NCBI GenBank assembly: GCA_012064415.1
Contig: SSNU01000084.1
Coordinates: 1-64,000 of the forward strand
Length of the DNA: 64,000 bases
Reading direction: 5' to 3'
DNA from: Gyrodactylus bullatarudis
Lineage: Eukaryota > Platyhelminthes > Monogenea > Gyrodactylidea > Gyrodactylidae
The notes beneath the pieces were generated by a model, which worked only from the letters and a program-made list of their open reading frames with translations, was not told where the DNA came from and ran no database searches. Shown here one piece after another: positions 46,890 through 58,900 of this stretch; positions within the stretch are counted from its first letter, which is position 1, and each line of letters opens with the position of its first letter. The translations under genes and the position numbers were made by a program.

Positions 46890-47190
46890 TTCAGAACAAG
46901 GATGGGAATTTATACTTTTTACATCATTCTCATTTTTTTCAGCAAGAAACCGAATTTCGTCATAGGAAAACTATGGCATATTTCAAATTGAGTCGGCGCA
47001 AAATTCCTATTTTTCGAACTTTAAGCTAAAAACATTGTTGATTTCAAGGTGAGAAAGTGGTCGAAAATTGTTTTTTAGGACCACACTGAGAAATGACGAT
47101 TTAATATAAAATTTAGACTCCAAAAATTCTTAACCAAATTGAGAATTTTGTAAAAATTTCCATCTTCATTTTAGCTAGCTATATTTTGAA
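46890..47190. repeat. Foldback-family element
   Basis: Left end GATGGGAATTTATACTTTTT (about 46,902) and right end AAATTTCCATCTTCATTTTA (about 47,154) are inverted copies, with family interior text (TCGGCGCAAAATTCCTATTT). Confidence 0.7.
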
Positions 47191-50001
47191 TAAGGCTTGC
47201 TAATAGAGAAGATCTTGAATAAAAAATTTACAATTTTTGTAACATGAAGCCAAAAGTAATGAGACTTTCTCGAAATTTCTGATCATAAAACACTATTTTC
47301 AAGAAGTTTTTTAATTAAAAAGGAGGAACACAAATAGACAAGAAAACTGATTTTCAACATAAAATTTTTGATAGAACCACCATTTTTGACAAATAATGGA
47401 TTATCAATGTTTCACGAATGATTTTCTTGTAGAAAATCTTCTGTAAAATCAGTTCTCTAAATATGAAAGCAAGATAACTCTATGAAAATACGAAATGGCT
47501 TCGTGAATTACTATCATCTTTTCTCTTAATTGATAAAACCTGTACCCATTTTCAGACAAAGATGAATTGCTCGAAAGATCAACGTTTAAAAGCATACTTT
47601 CAGTTAGTTTTAATTTACTTCTCCTCTCAGACTTCCTTAGTTAAGGATAGATGAATCATCTTAAGGAAGAAAGTTGTTGCTTCAACCTACTTACTATCAG
47701 TAGCCAAGTGCGCAGAAAGAAAATTCAGTCTTTTCTTTTGCCGAACACAGTTAGTTCAGGATTAATTTACCTACATTCTTTTTATCAACAACGTAAAAAG
47801 GAAGACTGGAAGTTGATGCTTAAAATCTGTTCATATTATTCTTGATAAAAAATTTATTCCATCATTCATATATATTTTCATTCCTAAAGAAGATATTTGT
47901 CTGAACGAAATTAAGAATATCTATCAAAAAATCTAAAAAATAAAACTTGTTCATCTTGAATCTGGCTTGATGGTTTTAGACATGAATTTCATATTATTTC
48001 GATTGCTCTATTTGTAACAAGGTTATACAATTTTTACAAAAACTCAATATTTGTCTCCGGGTAGTCAGGAACAAATTCCTTTTTTGAATTAAATTTGGAA
48101 ATTTTCTGAATTTCGAAAATGTGCCAAATTTCTACTTTTTTAATTTCGAAAAAAAGTAAATCGTAAAAATTGTAAGTCCTCATTTTCATAAAATCCTCCC
48201 TCTCAATCGATAGTTTGAATGTAACTTCTGATTGGTTAAGTTCCCACACGCCAAATTCGCTAAAAAGGTCATAGGATTTCTTTACAAGTGTTACTACAAA
48301 AAATAATTCCAGGTGAATTTGAATGTGCTTACACTCTTGTAACACAATAATTTTTTACCACTTAATGTTAGAAATATTCTAATTATAAATGGGTTATTCT
48401 TCGTTTCAGAATAGTAATTTAAGTAAAAATACTGTAATTTAATTTGTTTCAAAGATAAAATTAATCTTATCCACTAGACAATCCGATATTTACATCGACT
48501 GATAGTGGAATATTAAACAAATGCTATTGTAATGTATTTATAAATAAACGGAAATATGCAATATTTAGGAGAAATTTTGGTCTCATTCAATATCTGGATG
48601 AAAATAAATCTTGAAAAATGAAAATAGCCAACCTCTTTTAACGATGAATTATGAATTATAATCCTTAACTAATTGAAAATTTTTCAATGGCAATGTGAAA
48701 TAATGAAATATTTGATTGTCTAGTGTATTGATAAAACTCACAAATTTCGAGTATTTTCATTAGAAAATCCTATACTTTTTTGAATTATCTGAGACCAGAG
48801 AAATATGATTGTCTATGAAATCCAAGGTTTACTTGCAAATTGTGACCTCTGTTTTAGAATTCAATTCTATGACAAAAGGGTATCATATGACATTACTCAA
48901 AACTGAATAATAGAAGAGACGTTTTGTTATTTGTGGTATAATATATATATTGCTTATACACATTCAATTGACTACCTTTTATATTAATAGACTATACATA
49001 TGTTATAGATGAGAATAGACCATTTAAACAAAACCTGAAAACACAGTGAAAATAAAAGCACCCGGAAAATCATGATTATGGTAATTTTGGAAAGCAAAAT
49101 ATACAACAAAGAGATGATCTAATGTAATATATGAGAATGAAAGAAGTATTTACACGTTTAAATGTATATCTCAATAGATTTCTAAGGTACATACATGTAT
49201 TTGGGTAATGACAACATAAACCTTATTTGAAAACTTGTATAGAATTTTATTATTTTAAATACAAATTCCATATGAGGTCTTATTCAGTTCAAATGTTTCA
49301 TATTATATTGTATATTGAATAAATTACTAATGCATAATATGTGTGCTTGAATTAAATTTCATAATGTTTCTCTTGGAGGCCGTGATACGCCCGCGAGAGT
49401 TTATTTACTCAATCAATTCTTTTAAACTTTTGTTCAGTGATGAATAAAGGAGAAACACGTAGTAACTACTAGAATTTTTTATTAATAGAATGAAGTTTAT
49501 TTCAAACTGATCAGCACTCTCCATATCTGTATGAGCTCATAAATTTCAATGGGGAGCAAAGTCTTGAGATATGAATGATGGGAAAGAATCTTTTAGTTAT
49601 TATATTAAGAGATGGGAAAATTCTTCTTGATAATTTCTCAGAAATTCATTTCTCTTGGAAATCAGACAAAAAAGAATATGCATAAATTATAATTTTGAAA
49701 GTTAAGCCGATAGAAAAATTAGCAGAGAAATTATTCAGGAAATGTCTATAAGTGATAACGATTAGAAAACTACCCAGGGAAGCCGTATAAAAAGATGAAA
49801 AAAATCTTCGTTAATGAAATCAGACTATACCTTTTATAAAGGAAAATTCTAATTGATAAAATAGTATTTTGTCTCACAACATTTTTAAATTACATTCAGA
49901 TTTTTCTGCTTTATTTCTTGAATCTTTTCATCTGCATCTTTTTCTACTACATCTGCGAAATCGTCTACTAATGTTACACATCCTCAAATTAGAGAAATAC
50001 T

Positions 50002-50211
50002 TTGCCTAATCGCTTTGATCTTATCTTTGAAATCCTTTACAAACGAACAGGGAAAAATCTGTCAGCTCTCAAGTCAGCAGAGGCTCTTTTTATTGGAAGA
50101 GAAAAACCCAATTCGTGCGTTCAGAAAGTAGCCATCAAACCACTAGTCCTACCTAGAGGAACTTTGAAAATCAAATCAAAACTCAAACCATTATTTTTCA
50201 AAAAATTCTGA
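50002..50211 (+). pseudogene. PLE endonuclease C-terminal relic
   Basis: LSALKSAEALFIGREKPNSC then VQKVAIKPL resembles the end of the PLE GIY-YIG domain (AESQFISKLKPDLCVQKV at 60-61 kb). Only the last quarter of the domain is present. Confidence 0.7.
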
Positions 50212-50244
50212 TCTATTCTATTGAAAGACCTTATACAGGTTAAC

Positions 50245-50436
50245 TAGGTGCTGAGGTCATATATCCCATAGGAACGTCTTATTTAGATTAGCCCATGTCG
50301 CTGAATCTTACAGCTTACTAATGCTCTGTGAGTTTCTTTCGTACCAGTCTCGGTGGGATCCATTAGTAACATTCAGCGACATGGGCTAATCCATTACTAA
50401 ATAAGACGTTCCTATGGGATATATTACCTAAGCACC
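50245..50436. repeat. Inverted repeat with 60-bp arms
   Basis: Left arm 50245-50305 and right arm about 50369-50436 are near-perfect complements (ATATCCCATAGGAACGTCTT at the outer part, TTAGCCCATGTCGCTGAAT at the inner part). The right arm has a 7-bp insertion. The loop is about 63 nt. The arm text recurs singly at 42,600 and 34,800. It follows a PLE relic immediately, suggesting it belongs to PLE ends. Confidence 0.88.
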
Positions 50437-52459
50437 GAGAACGAAATATCTCTAATTAACCTTTGTGTTTAGGTGCTGCACTATTCAGACATTATACGAA
50501 TTTACAAAGAACTAATATAGCACCAAAGAAGCACACACGCCTTCATCTCCAAGGAGGCGAACAAAAAGAAGGGCTAATAAGATCTATTTTCATCGTTTCA
50601 TTTAATTTTTTCCTTATAAATCTAGCAAGTAAAAGTTGATGAGTATTCCATGAAATAAAGCGCTATTCTGGCATTGCTTTTCTTCTGAATTCTTCTACTG
50701 CTCAGATAAAATCAGAGGTTAATCAACACCCTTCAAACAATTATAGAAATGTTAGTGAACCTCAAAATTGGATTATTTTCATACATCAAAGTAAGCTGCT
50801 CTTCTTCACGGGTCAATGTTTCATTGTTCAAATCAGTTTGAGATATTTTTTTTGTTAAAGTAACCTTATTTAATCTGATTAATGTTTATAATTTAACCTC
50901 CTCGTGGAAATTCTCAGTTATTACCAGAGCCCCAAAAATGACTATTTTTACTAAATTGCACAGGAAGTTGTATGGCTTTAAAAATGATAATAAAAGGCTC
51001 TAAAGTTGCATAGTACCCAAGGTTCCGAAGTTATAACCTACTAAAATTAACTATTTTTAAACTACTTTTTATTCTTATACTATTTAAACTTTTAAATAAA
51101 TATTTTTAGCAACTTAAATTCCAATGCCGTGTTTAGTTATAATCCCTAATTCTGATTGGTCCTTGAAATCTCGACCGATCAGATTATGCTAAATTAATCG
51201 ATACAATCGAAAATTTAGCGTGGTGAATCATTTTTCGATTATCTTACCACGTTTCAAAAAGCTGAAAAGTTCAAAAAGCAATACCCTTATGGATTCATTT
51301 TAATATGCGATCGCATGTATCACCTCGTAGAAATTTCAAAACCGATGAAGATTTTTAATAAAATTATTAATTATTAATTTTCAAATCCCATTACTTTTGA
51401 GTAGATCATATAATAAAATAAAAATAGTCGTTTAATCTATCATTTGTATATTATTTTGTGATTTTTAAGATACTATTTTTGAGGCTCTGGTTATTACGCA
51501 AGTCTCAATAACAAATCTTAACATCACATTATCTAATGGACATGAAGATGAGAATTTACTATTTTTACAACAAGCTCAGGAAAAAATTTATTTTAACGAG
51601 GAAATTAGTTTATCATTTTTTGAATTTCATGAATGCACTAAATTTCTACTTTTTCAATGTCTGAGGAAATTTATTTATAGATATCGAAGATTTGAAGCAA
51701 TTAAATGCTGTTATTATCATTAGACGAATAATTCGAATTTGGCCATAGAGAACTATTTAATGAGGAATTCATTAAGAGGATTAGAAGACTTGTATTTATA
51801 AAGCTTTTATTCCACCTGATCTTGTCAGATTCTTAGACTGGCTTGATATTTATACAGGAAAGTAATACAGTAATAGAGTCCTCTGGATTGGTTAATCAGC
51901 TTCAATTTACGAGTCGATGTTGACGAGGGCAGGTAGGTATGGTGTAATTATTATTTTGTAAGAAAATAAGTTAAGAAAAAGTTAAACTTTTAAATTTTAG
52001 ATCATTTCCCTTTGTGATAATTGGAAAATTCTTATGGCACGAATGACGAATATCTGTGAATTCAAATTCTTTAAATCATCGAAATTTTCAGGTTGAACGT
52101 TGAAAAATTAACGCATTTTCCAAAGTCGAAAAATGGTCTCATTTTGTCAGATTTTCACCCTCCACTACTTATCAGCTCATTTCATAATGGGATCCAAAAA
52201 GAATTTGTGTTCCTGGCTATCCGAGGAAAAATATTGAGATTTTTATAATTTAAATCCAGTTTTTTAGGAAACACAAAAAGAATCCTTACAACATGGAATT
52301 CCGTCCGTAAGAAAAAAATTTGAATTATGAAGAATGAAAATAACGCAAAATTTATGGTAGAATTTAAATTCTTTACTATGATGAACAGTATTTTGATCGA
52401 TTGCTTACAAGTTGACCTACAAAAAACAGGTTTTTAGAGTGCTTTTTAAGGGAAACTTT

Positions 52460-52510
52460 TGCTTTCAGAAAGATGGCAGAAATGTGTAGAAAAGAATGGA
52501 GAATATTTTG
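52460..52510 (+). mobile_element. 51-bp mariner fragment
   Basis: Identical over 51 bp to the 3' end of the mariner transposase at about 58,969-59,019 (GCTTTCAGAAAGATGGCAGA start). No flanking transposase remains. It lies 0.5 kb upstream of P4HA. Confidence 0.85.
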
Positions 52511-52982
52511 GTATATTTGTATATTTTTCACGGTACATTACGCCCCAGTTTTTTCGGACTGGAGTTGTCAATGAGTTTCGCAACCGACTGTAGGACCCAA
52601 CAAAATTTTAATAGAATTCATGTCAATTTCGGGGTAAAATTAGATAAAATTTTTAATCGGCGGCTGCATTCATGAATAACCCAATTTTATTAAATTCTCA
52701 TCTTCATATATAAATCTCGCGTTAGTCTCTTTATCATGTTTTGGAACTTTCCTAGCACATACTATTCCAAATCCATCCACTCTTCGTCTGAGAATTTTTC
52801 CCTCTTCAAGTGAATCATCTATTTTGCTGTGTGTAGTAGCTATTTCGTACTAACGAGACAGGGAGAGAGGAAGAGATGGGAACTTGGTGTAAAATCCATT
52901 CTGATTGGTTGATATGGAAAATATGCATGAATATAAAAATAAACTGAATGCATTTCAATGTCTCGGATGTGAAATTTCTCTG

Positions 52983-55900
52983 ATGCTTACAAAAAGATTA
53001 GTAGTGATAGAATCCTATTATCAATTGATAGTAATATTTCTAATCAGCCTCTCAAATGTCAACTCAGAATATTTTACTGCCATCACAGATGTGGTCCAAT
53101 TGGCCAACAACCAAGAATCGATAATTGCAGAGTTATCTTCATATCTTGATGATGAAATCAAAAGGATGAATGAAATTAAGGGAATCTTGACAGAGATAAT
53201 TCCCATGAATAAGACGAAACATCTCATTAAAGATGAGGAATATTTTAGCAATCCTATTAACGTTTATAGAGAACTCAATGAGATTGTCCTTGATAAAAGA
53301 CCCAAGTTAGAGAGTCTTTTTAAAACTGGCAAGAATCAAGTTCGACCCAGTAGCAACGATAAATCACAAAATTCAGTATTCAACTCAACCTTGAGCATAT
53401 TCGAGAAATCTTTGGATGAAATTAATAATGAGAGATTAATAAAGATCAGAGAAATGATTAGGAAACTACCAGATTATGATGATCTCAAGGGTTCTATGGA
53501 TGGATTATTCAGACTTCAAGATGTTTACAAACTGGACGTAGCCTTGTTAGCAAGAGGTTCAGGGTTGGGTAATGCCCGTCATGACGGACTGGATGGTAAG
53601 TCATAATTTATCAAATTATTCTTCTTATTCTTCATCATAAGACCAGGGTCAAAACTGAACCTAAAGCTAATTGATATGAAGTTGGGAATCTATGATTTTT
53701 ACAGAAATCTCGATTTTTTCATCAACATTTAGAAATTTTTTGGAATCCCACTCATGTTGCCAACTTTTACCATTTGAAGAAAAAATTCTGAAAAAATATT
53801 ATTTTTATGAAAAAAAAATTCCCATTTGGCGAACTTTTTGAGCTCAAAATTTTTATTGATTTGAAGATTGGAGGCTGATCAAAAGAGGTTTTTCAGGATC
53901 AGGATTAGAAAAGAAAATCAATTCGACTGAATCTTATCTGGTGCATAGTCTTATTATCGTTTGGGAGCTGAAATTCGATATTTCGATTATTTTCACTACT
54001 TGAAAATCGATGAAATTTCGATAACTCAAAATCTCTCGAAAATGGGGTACCTGTCTGTAAATTGTGTATTTTTCCATAATTTCATGGTGAAAATCTGTTT
54101 CCTAATTTAATTTTGATCTTGTGAGATATCTTTTGATCCCTTAGCCACTTGAAAATAAATTTCTTTTTCAAAGTAATTTTCTCATCGTATGGGGAAAGTG
54201 TGTCTCAGATTCTAAAGCTCATAATTAGGATTTTAGAAAATCTTGCTCATTTCGATGAAGGTCTTTTGTTAAATTCATCGATTCCAAATTTCGTATCAAC
54301 AAACTTTACTTTTAGGTGCGCTTTCAATGATTATGAGATCAGAATCAGACTAGTATTGGACAGAGGTTAATTGAGAATCACACTTCGTAATTTTGCGACA
54401 GCCGAAGTTAAAAATATGCATATTTAGCGCCAACTCGTAATATGAAAAAATCCATATTTCCGTCGTTTGGTTAAAGTTTGCTTGATGATCTGGATCCGAG
54501 AATGCCTCAAAATTCTTAAGATTTTGTAAGATTCCTATACTTATGAGCTATAGACAAAAGAAGTTGGCTTTGAAGAAGTTTAGTTCATAACTTTAATTAT
54601 ATTTAAAATATTGTTTTAATTTTAGATTTCTTTTGGTAGAACTATGGGCCTAACCAAATTTTCTTTGAACATATGAACTTTTTGTAGCTATGTGATGAAA
54701 ACTAATTCTAAAGTTTTTCCCTTTAAAATTGGCATTTAACGGCCGATTAGTGGACCGCAAAATAAAGCATTATTCTGTCATAATTGGCATCGTCTTTTGA
54801 TTAGGAAATTTAATGTAATTTTCTAAATCATTAGAAAGATGTTTTTAAAAAGAAAAAAAGAGCAAATCTGCTCTTGAGAATTTAAAATTAAATTTAAATT
54901 TCATGCCAAAATTAGATTTGGATCTATAGAACGAAAACAAAAGTGGTCAGTTTCTTCCCTTCTTGCTACATAAAACTAGAATGAAGAGAAACAAGTTAGT
55001 TATAATCATGGATAAATGTTTTATTTCGAGTAAACTTTGAGAACTGCAAAGTTATAAAAATAATTTACATGCTAGAATGATAGTTTTCTTTATTTTATAT
55101 TTCGAAAAAAGTTTTGAAAACGGCAGTCTGATTTCAAGAGAGATTTCAACATCATTGATTCTGATTCCAGCACTGACTGTGCTTAGAAACCGTTTTAAAA
55201 CAATTATAATTTTTTTCATCATACGTATCAGACTTTTTGTAATCGGTATCGCAAATTTTGAGATTCGAGACCTGATTAAAATTGAATCAATCTTGATCGC
55301 AATTTTGAAGATTAAGTGTTTAGCAAAGTACGTTTTGTATAGAAAACAACCAATTAATTTTCATTTGAACCAAAACTTTATTTCATCTAGAGATAAATAT
55401 TTTGTGATTTTGGCTTTGAATGTCTAAACAAGTTTTTTCCCTTCTTGCGTGTTTCATCCCAAGGAGAATTATTTTTTCTCGTCAATCTCACTTCCCAACT
55501 CTAAAGATTCGGATTTCGAGCGCGTTATCCCCAATAACTCGCAGATATTCTGAGATCGAGATTATAAGGCACTCCTTAACCGTCTGATGCAAATTCATCG
55601 AATTTCGATTTATTTATTTATCAGTTTTACTGGTTGAAAGTTTATAAATGATTCTCATGATTCCTCAATAACTTTGGGTCTATTTTTAAAATAAATTTAT
55701 GGGGATAATCGGTTTCATTGTCTATGATCGGGATTTGAGATAACAATATTCAATAATGAAAATTTGCCATCATTCTCGAGCACTTGATGGTGAATTCAGA
55801 TTTTTGAACAAAGCGTAAACTCACAATTTTAAATACTAGCTTCATTCACCCGATAAAGAAAAATTTCCGTAAGATTTCTCGCCAGAATATAAATCATTCC

Positions 55901-58900
55901 ATTTACCCCTCCACCTTCGACGTTCTAAAGATGATCCAAACATCACTTTATTTTAAAATAATAATGATACATCCTGATTGTCTAGGAATAGAAAATGCCT
56001 TTCCTTATTTATCGGTAGAGAGTCAAAAATATTGCAGACAACTTGACATTTTTTCATGCATAGTAGAACGAAAAAAAAGAAAAAGAACATGATAAATTCT
56101 CCTTTGAAAAAAAGGCAACCTATCTGTAGATATTTCTCAATTTAGATACAAGAAATATACATTCATCGTATCGACAAGCGATAAGCTCTATCGATTTTTA
56201 ATGTACATGATATTATCTGTTGAATATTCGACCTTGTTCATCTCTTTGTTTTCGATAAGCAGAGCCTCGAAAACTACAGTATTTTTACTACTTTGAAAAT
56301 GGAAATAAAGATCTCAATTTCGAGCAGAGAAGAGAATTACAATATTTGAATCCCATAATTTGAATTTCGAAAATGCCTCAATTCTCAACTTTTGTTGATC
56401 CTAGATATTTGAAGCGATAAGATATTGATATTTTGGATCAACATTAGACAATAAATTCGAATTTTTCCATGGAAGTTCGGTGGAATTCGTAATATCTGTG
56501 GATATATGAACCATATGTGTAGAAGTTCAACTTTTCCTTGAAAAATATGAATCATTTATGTCGTGTTGATCTTGAATGTTGGCTTCAAATCTTTGTATTC
56601 GATAGACACTTGAAGATAAAACGTTTTAAAATTGAGGCTTTTCGAAATTCAAAACAGTTTGAAGAATAAAATGATTGATTCTGATTGGTTGATTTAACTT
56701 TTTGAATGAATCCATTGACTCAAACTGTGCATTTCTATTTGAATTTCAGAAGATATAGAAATGAAACCATAAAAAGAGCAAAAAATTTTGCATAAGATTG
56801 AGCCTTAATATTTTTAGATTAATTCATTTATTATTAAAATTATTTTATTTATTATTTTCGTTGGAAAATCGGAATGTGCACATTCTCATACACCAAAACT
56901 GGTACACAACATAAACTACTCATAAAGTGCATTCGGCCCTCTGAATGTAATCTAATTATTGGTTTCTTCTTAAATTGATTGATGTGAGGACTGGTTGATA
57001 TGTCTGAGATTCAACGTTCATCCCTTAACCAAGCCAGGCATCCCTTACTCTATAAGAAGAATTATTAGTAATGTAACTGTAAAAACTATTTTTATATTTA
57101 GTTTTATGTGTAAATTAATAAAAGTCAACTCCAAACCATTAAATTTCAAGTTTATTTTTCAAAGAGGTCAGGCTACTGTACAGTATATCTGTACATGTAT
57201 CAGCTTGTATTTATGATATCGACCAATCAAAATCGTTCTTTCCATATAAAAATTTTTTGTTAAACTAAATTCAACATGACAAGACCAAGAATAGTTCTCT
57301 GTCAAAATGAATAATTGGACCGAGAAGAATTTTAAAGAAGATAAATTCGACTAACATATTATGTTATATTCGAATAAAATATTAATTCAATATTAGTGTT
57401 ACTTATAAGTAGTTTAAATGTTGATAGGTCTTATTTTTAAGATCTAACGTTGAGAAAGGTCTTAAAAAATAATTTTAGTGTTCTGAGAATTGTTGAAACC
57501 AGTTGAGTAAAATTAGATATTTTTCTTTAGCTTACCAATGCTTTGGCCTTGGATATTATGCTCATTTGAATCAAAATTATCAGTATGCCTTTGAATGGTT
57601 GAATCAGGCATATGAATTGCAAATATTGGAGACAAATAAAGAACAACATAGGGTTTCCACTTCTACCATCCTGGAATATCTTGCACATTCCCTCTACAAG
57701 GTTAGTTATTGCTTCACTCCGGTGGCCTCTTAAATCTTTTTTTTTCGGAAAAATTAGATTTTACGGATAAATTTTCCTGCTAAATTGGAATTTAAATTGT
57801 TAAAATCAAAAAATTCGAAATTATTTTTTCTTTAATGCGTAAAAGGGAATTCCGATAAAAGTGTGAAAAGCTCTCGGAAAAATTTAAAACTTCTGATTTT
57901 GAATCTGTTCCTAAAGCAATAAATATAAACTATACACGAAAAGATTCAGCAAAATCTGTAGAATTTGTTTATATCTGTAAATCTATTGAGTATTCAAAAT
58001 CTTCTGATAAAGAAATGAATTTCACTGACTCACAAATCCAAGCAATCATATACTTCAACTTTAGCATCGGTAATTCTGCATAAGAAGCTTGCAGATTGAT
58101 GAAAAGTGGTCTTGGTCGAGTTGTTTCAATGTCTACGGTCCAAAAATGGTTCGGCTTGTTCAAGAATGGAAAAACCAATTTTGATGATGAACCAAGACAA
58201 GGCCGCCCTTCAACCATCCCAAGACAGGCTATTGTTGAGAAAGTCGAAGAGAATTCTCATTTGTCTTCAAGAGAAATTTCTGCTGATTTAAACGTGTCCT
58301 TTTCTTCGGTTGTACGTGTCTTACGTGAAGAGAATTTCACAAATTCCTTAGATCAATTTGTCCCGCATGATCTCACTGATGCCCAGAAGAGGAAGAGGGT
58401 CGAATGTTGCAGAAAACTTCTGCATCGCCTGAGTTACGACAATTTTTTGAATAATGTCGTTACAGCAGATGAAAAATGGATATTCCTGAAGGATCCTAGT
58501 CGCAAGAGATCATGGCATAAGGTTGGTGAGAAGTGCACTCAACCAAACCCAAATCGGTTTGCAAAGAAGGTCATGATCACGATTTTCTGGTTTCGTAGAG
58601 GAATTATTCATTACGAATTATTGGAGCCTAATCAGACTGTCAAAACCGATCATTATATCCAGTCATTCAGGGCAATGCAAGAGAAGTTGAGGGAGTTATA
58701 CCCTCGATTTGGAAGAATAACTTTTTTGCAGGATAATGCCAGACCTAATGTCTCGCAACAGGCAAAAAGATTTTTTGAGGAGTCCAATGTGGATGTACTA
58801 GAACATCCACCTTACAGTCCTGATCTTTCACCTACAGATTATCATCTTTTCCGGTCGCTTCAACATCATTTGAAGGGGAAAATTTTAAATTCAAGAGATG

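Larger units (their letters stand above)
45535..52459. other. Gene-poor region upstream of the cadherin-like gene
   Basis: About 7 kb between the most upstream recognised cadherin-like exon and P4HA. I looked on the minus strand for cadherin-repeat signatures (DRE, DXNDNXP, DXD) and found none. The open frames (46097-46294, 48034-48345) are short or fall on foldback repeats. It holds the repeats listed separately and otherwise AT-rich DNA. A missing first exon of the cadherin-like gene should lie near its left side. Confidence 0.5.

Noticed and set aside
55077..55427. 116-codon open frame in P4HA intron 1
   Set aside because: Low-complexity Ile/Phe/Lys-rich translation typical of AT-rich DNA; no family features and no matching splice sites.
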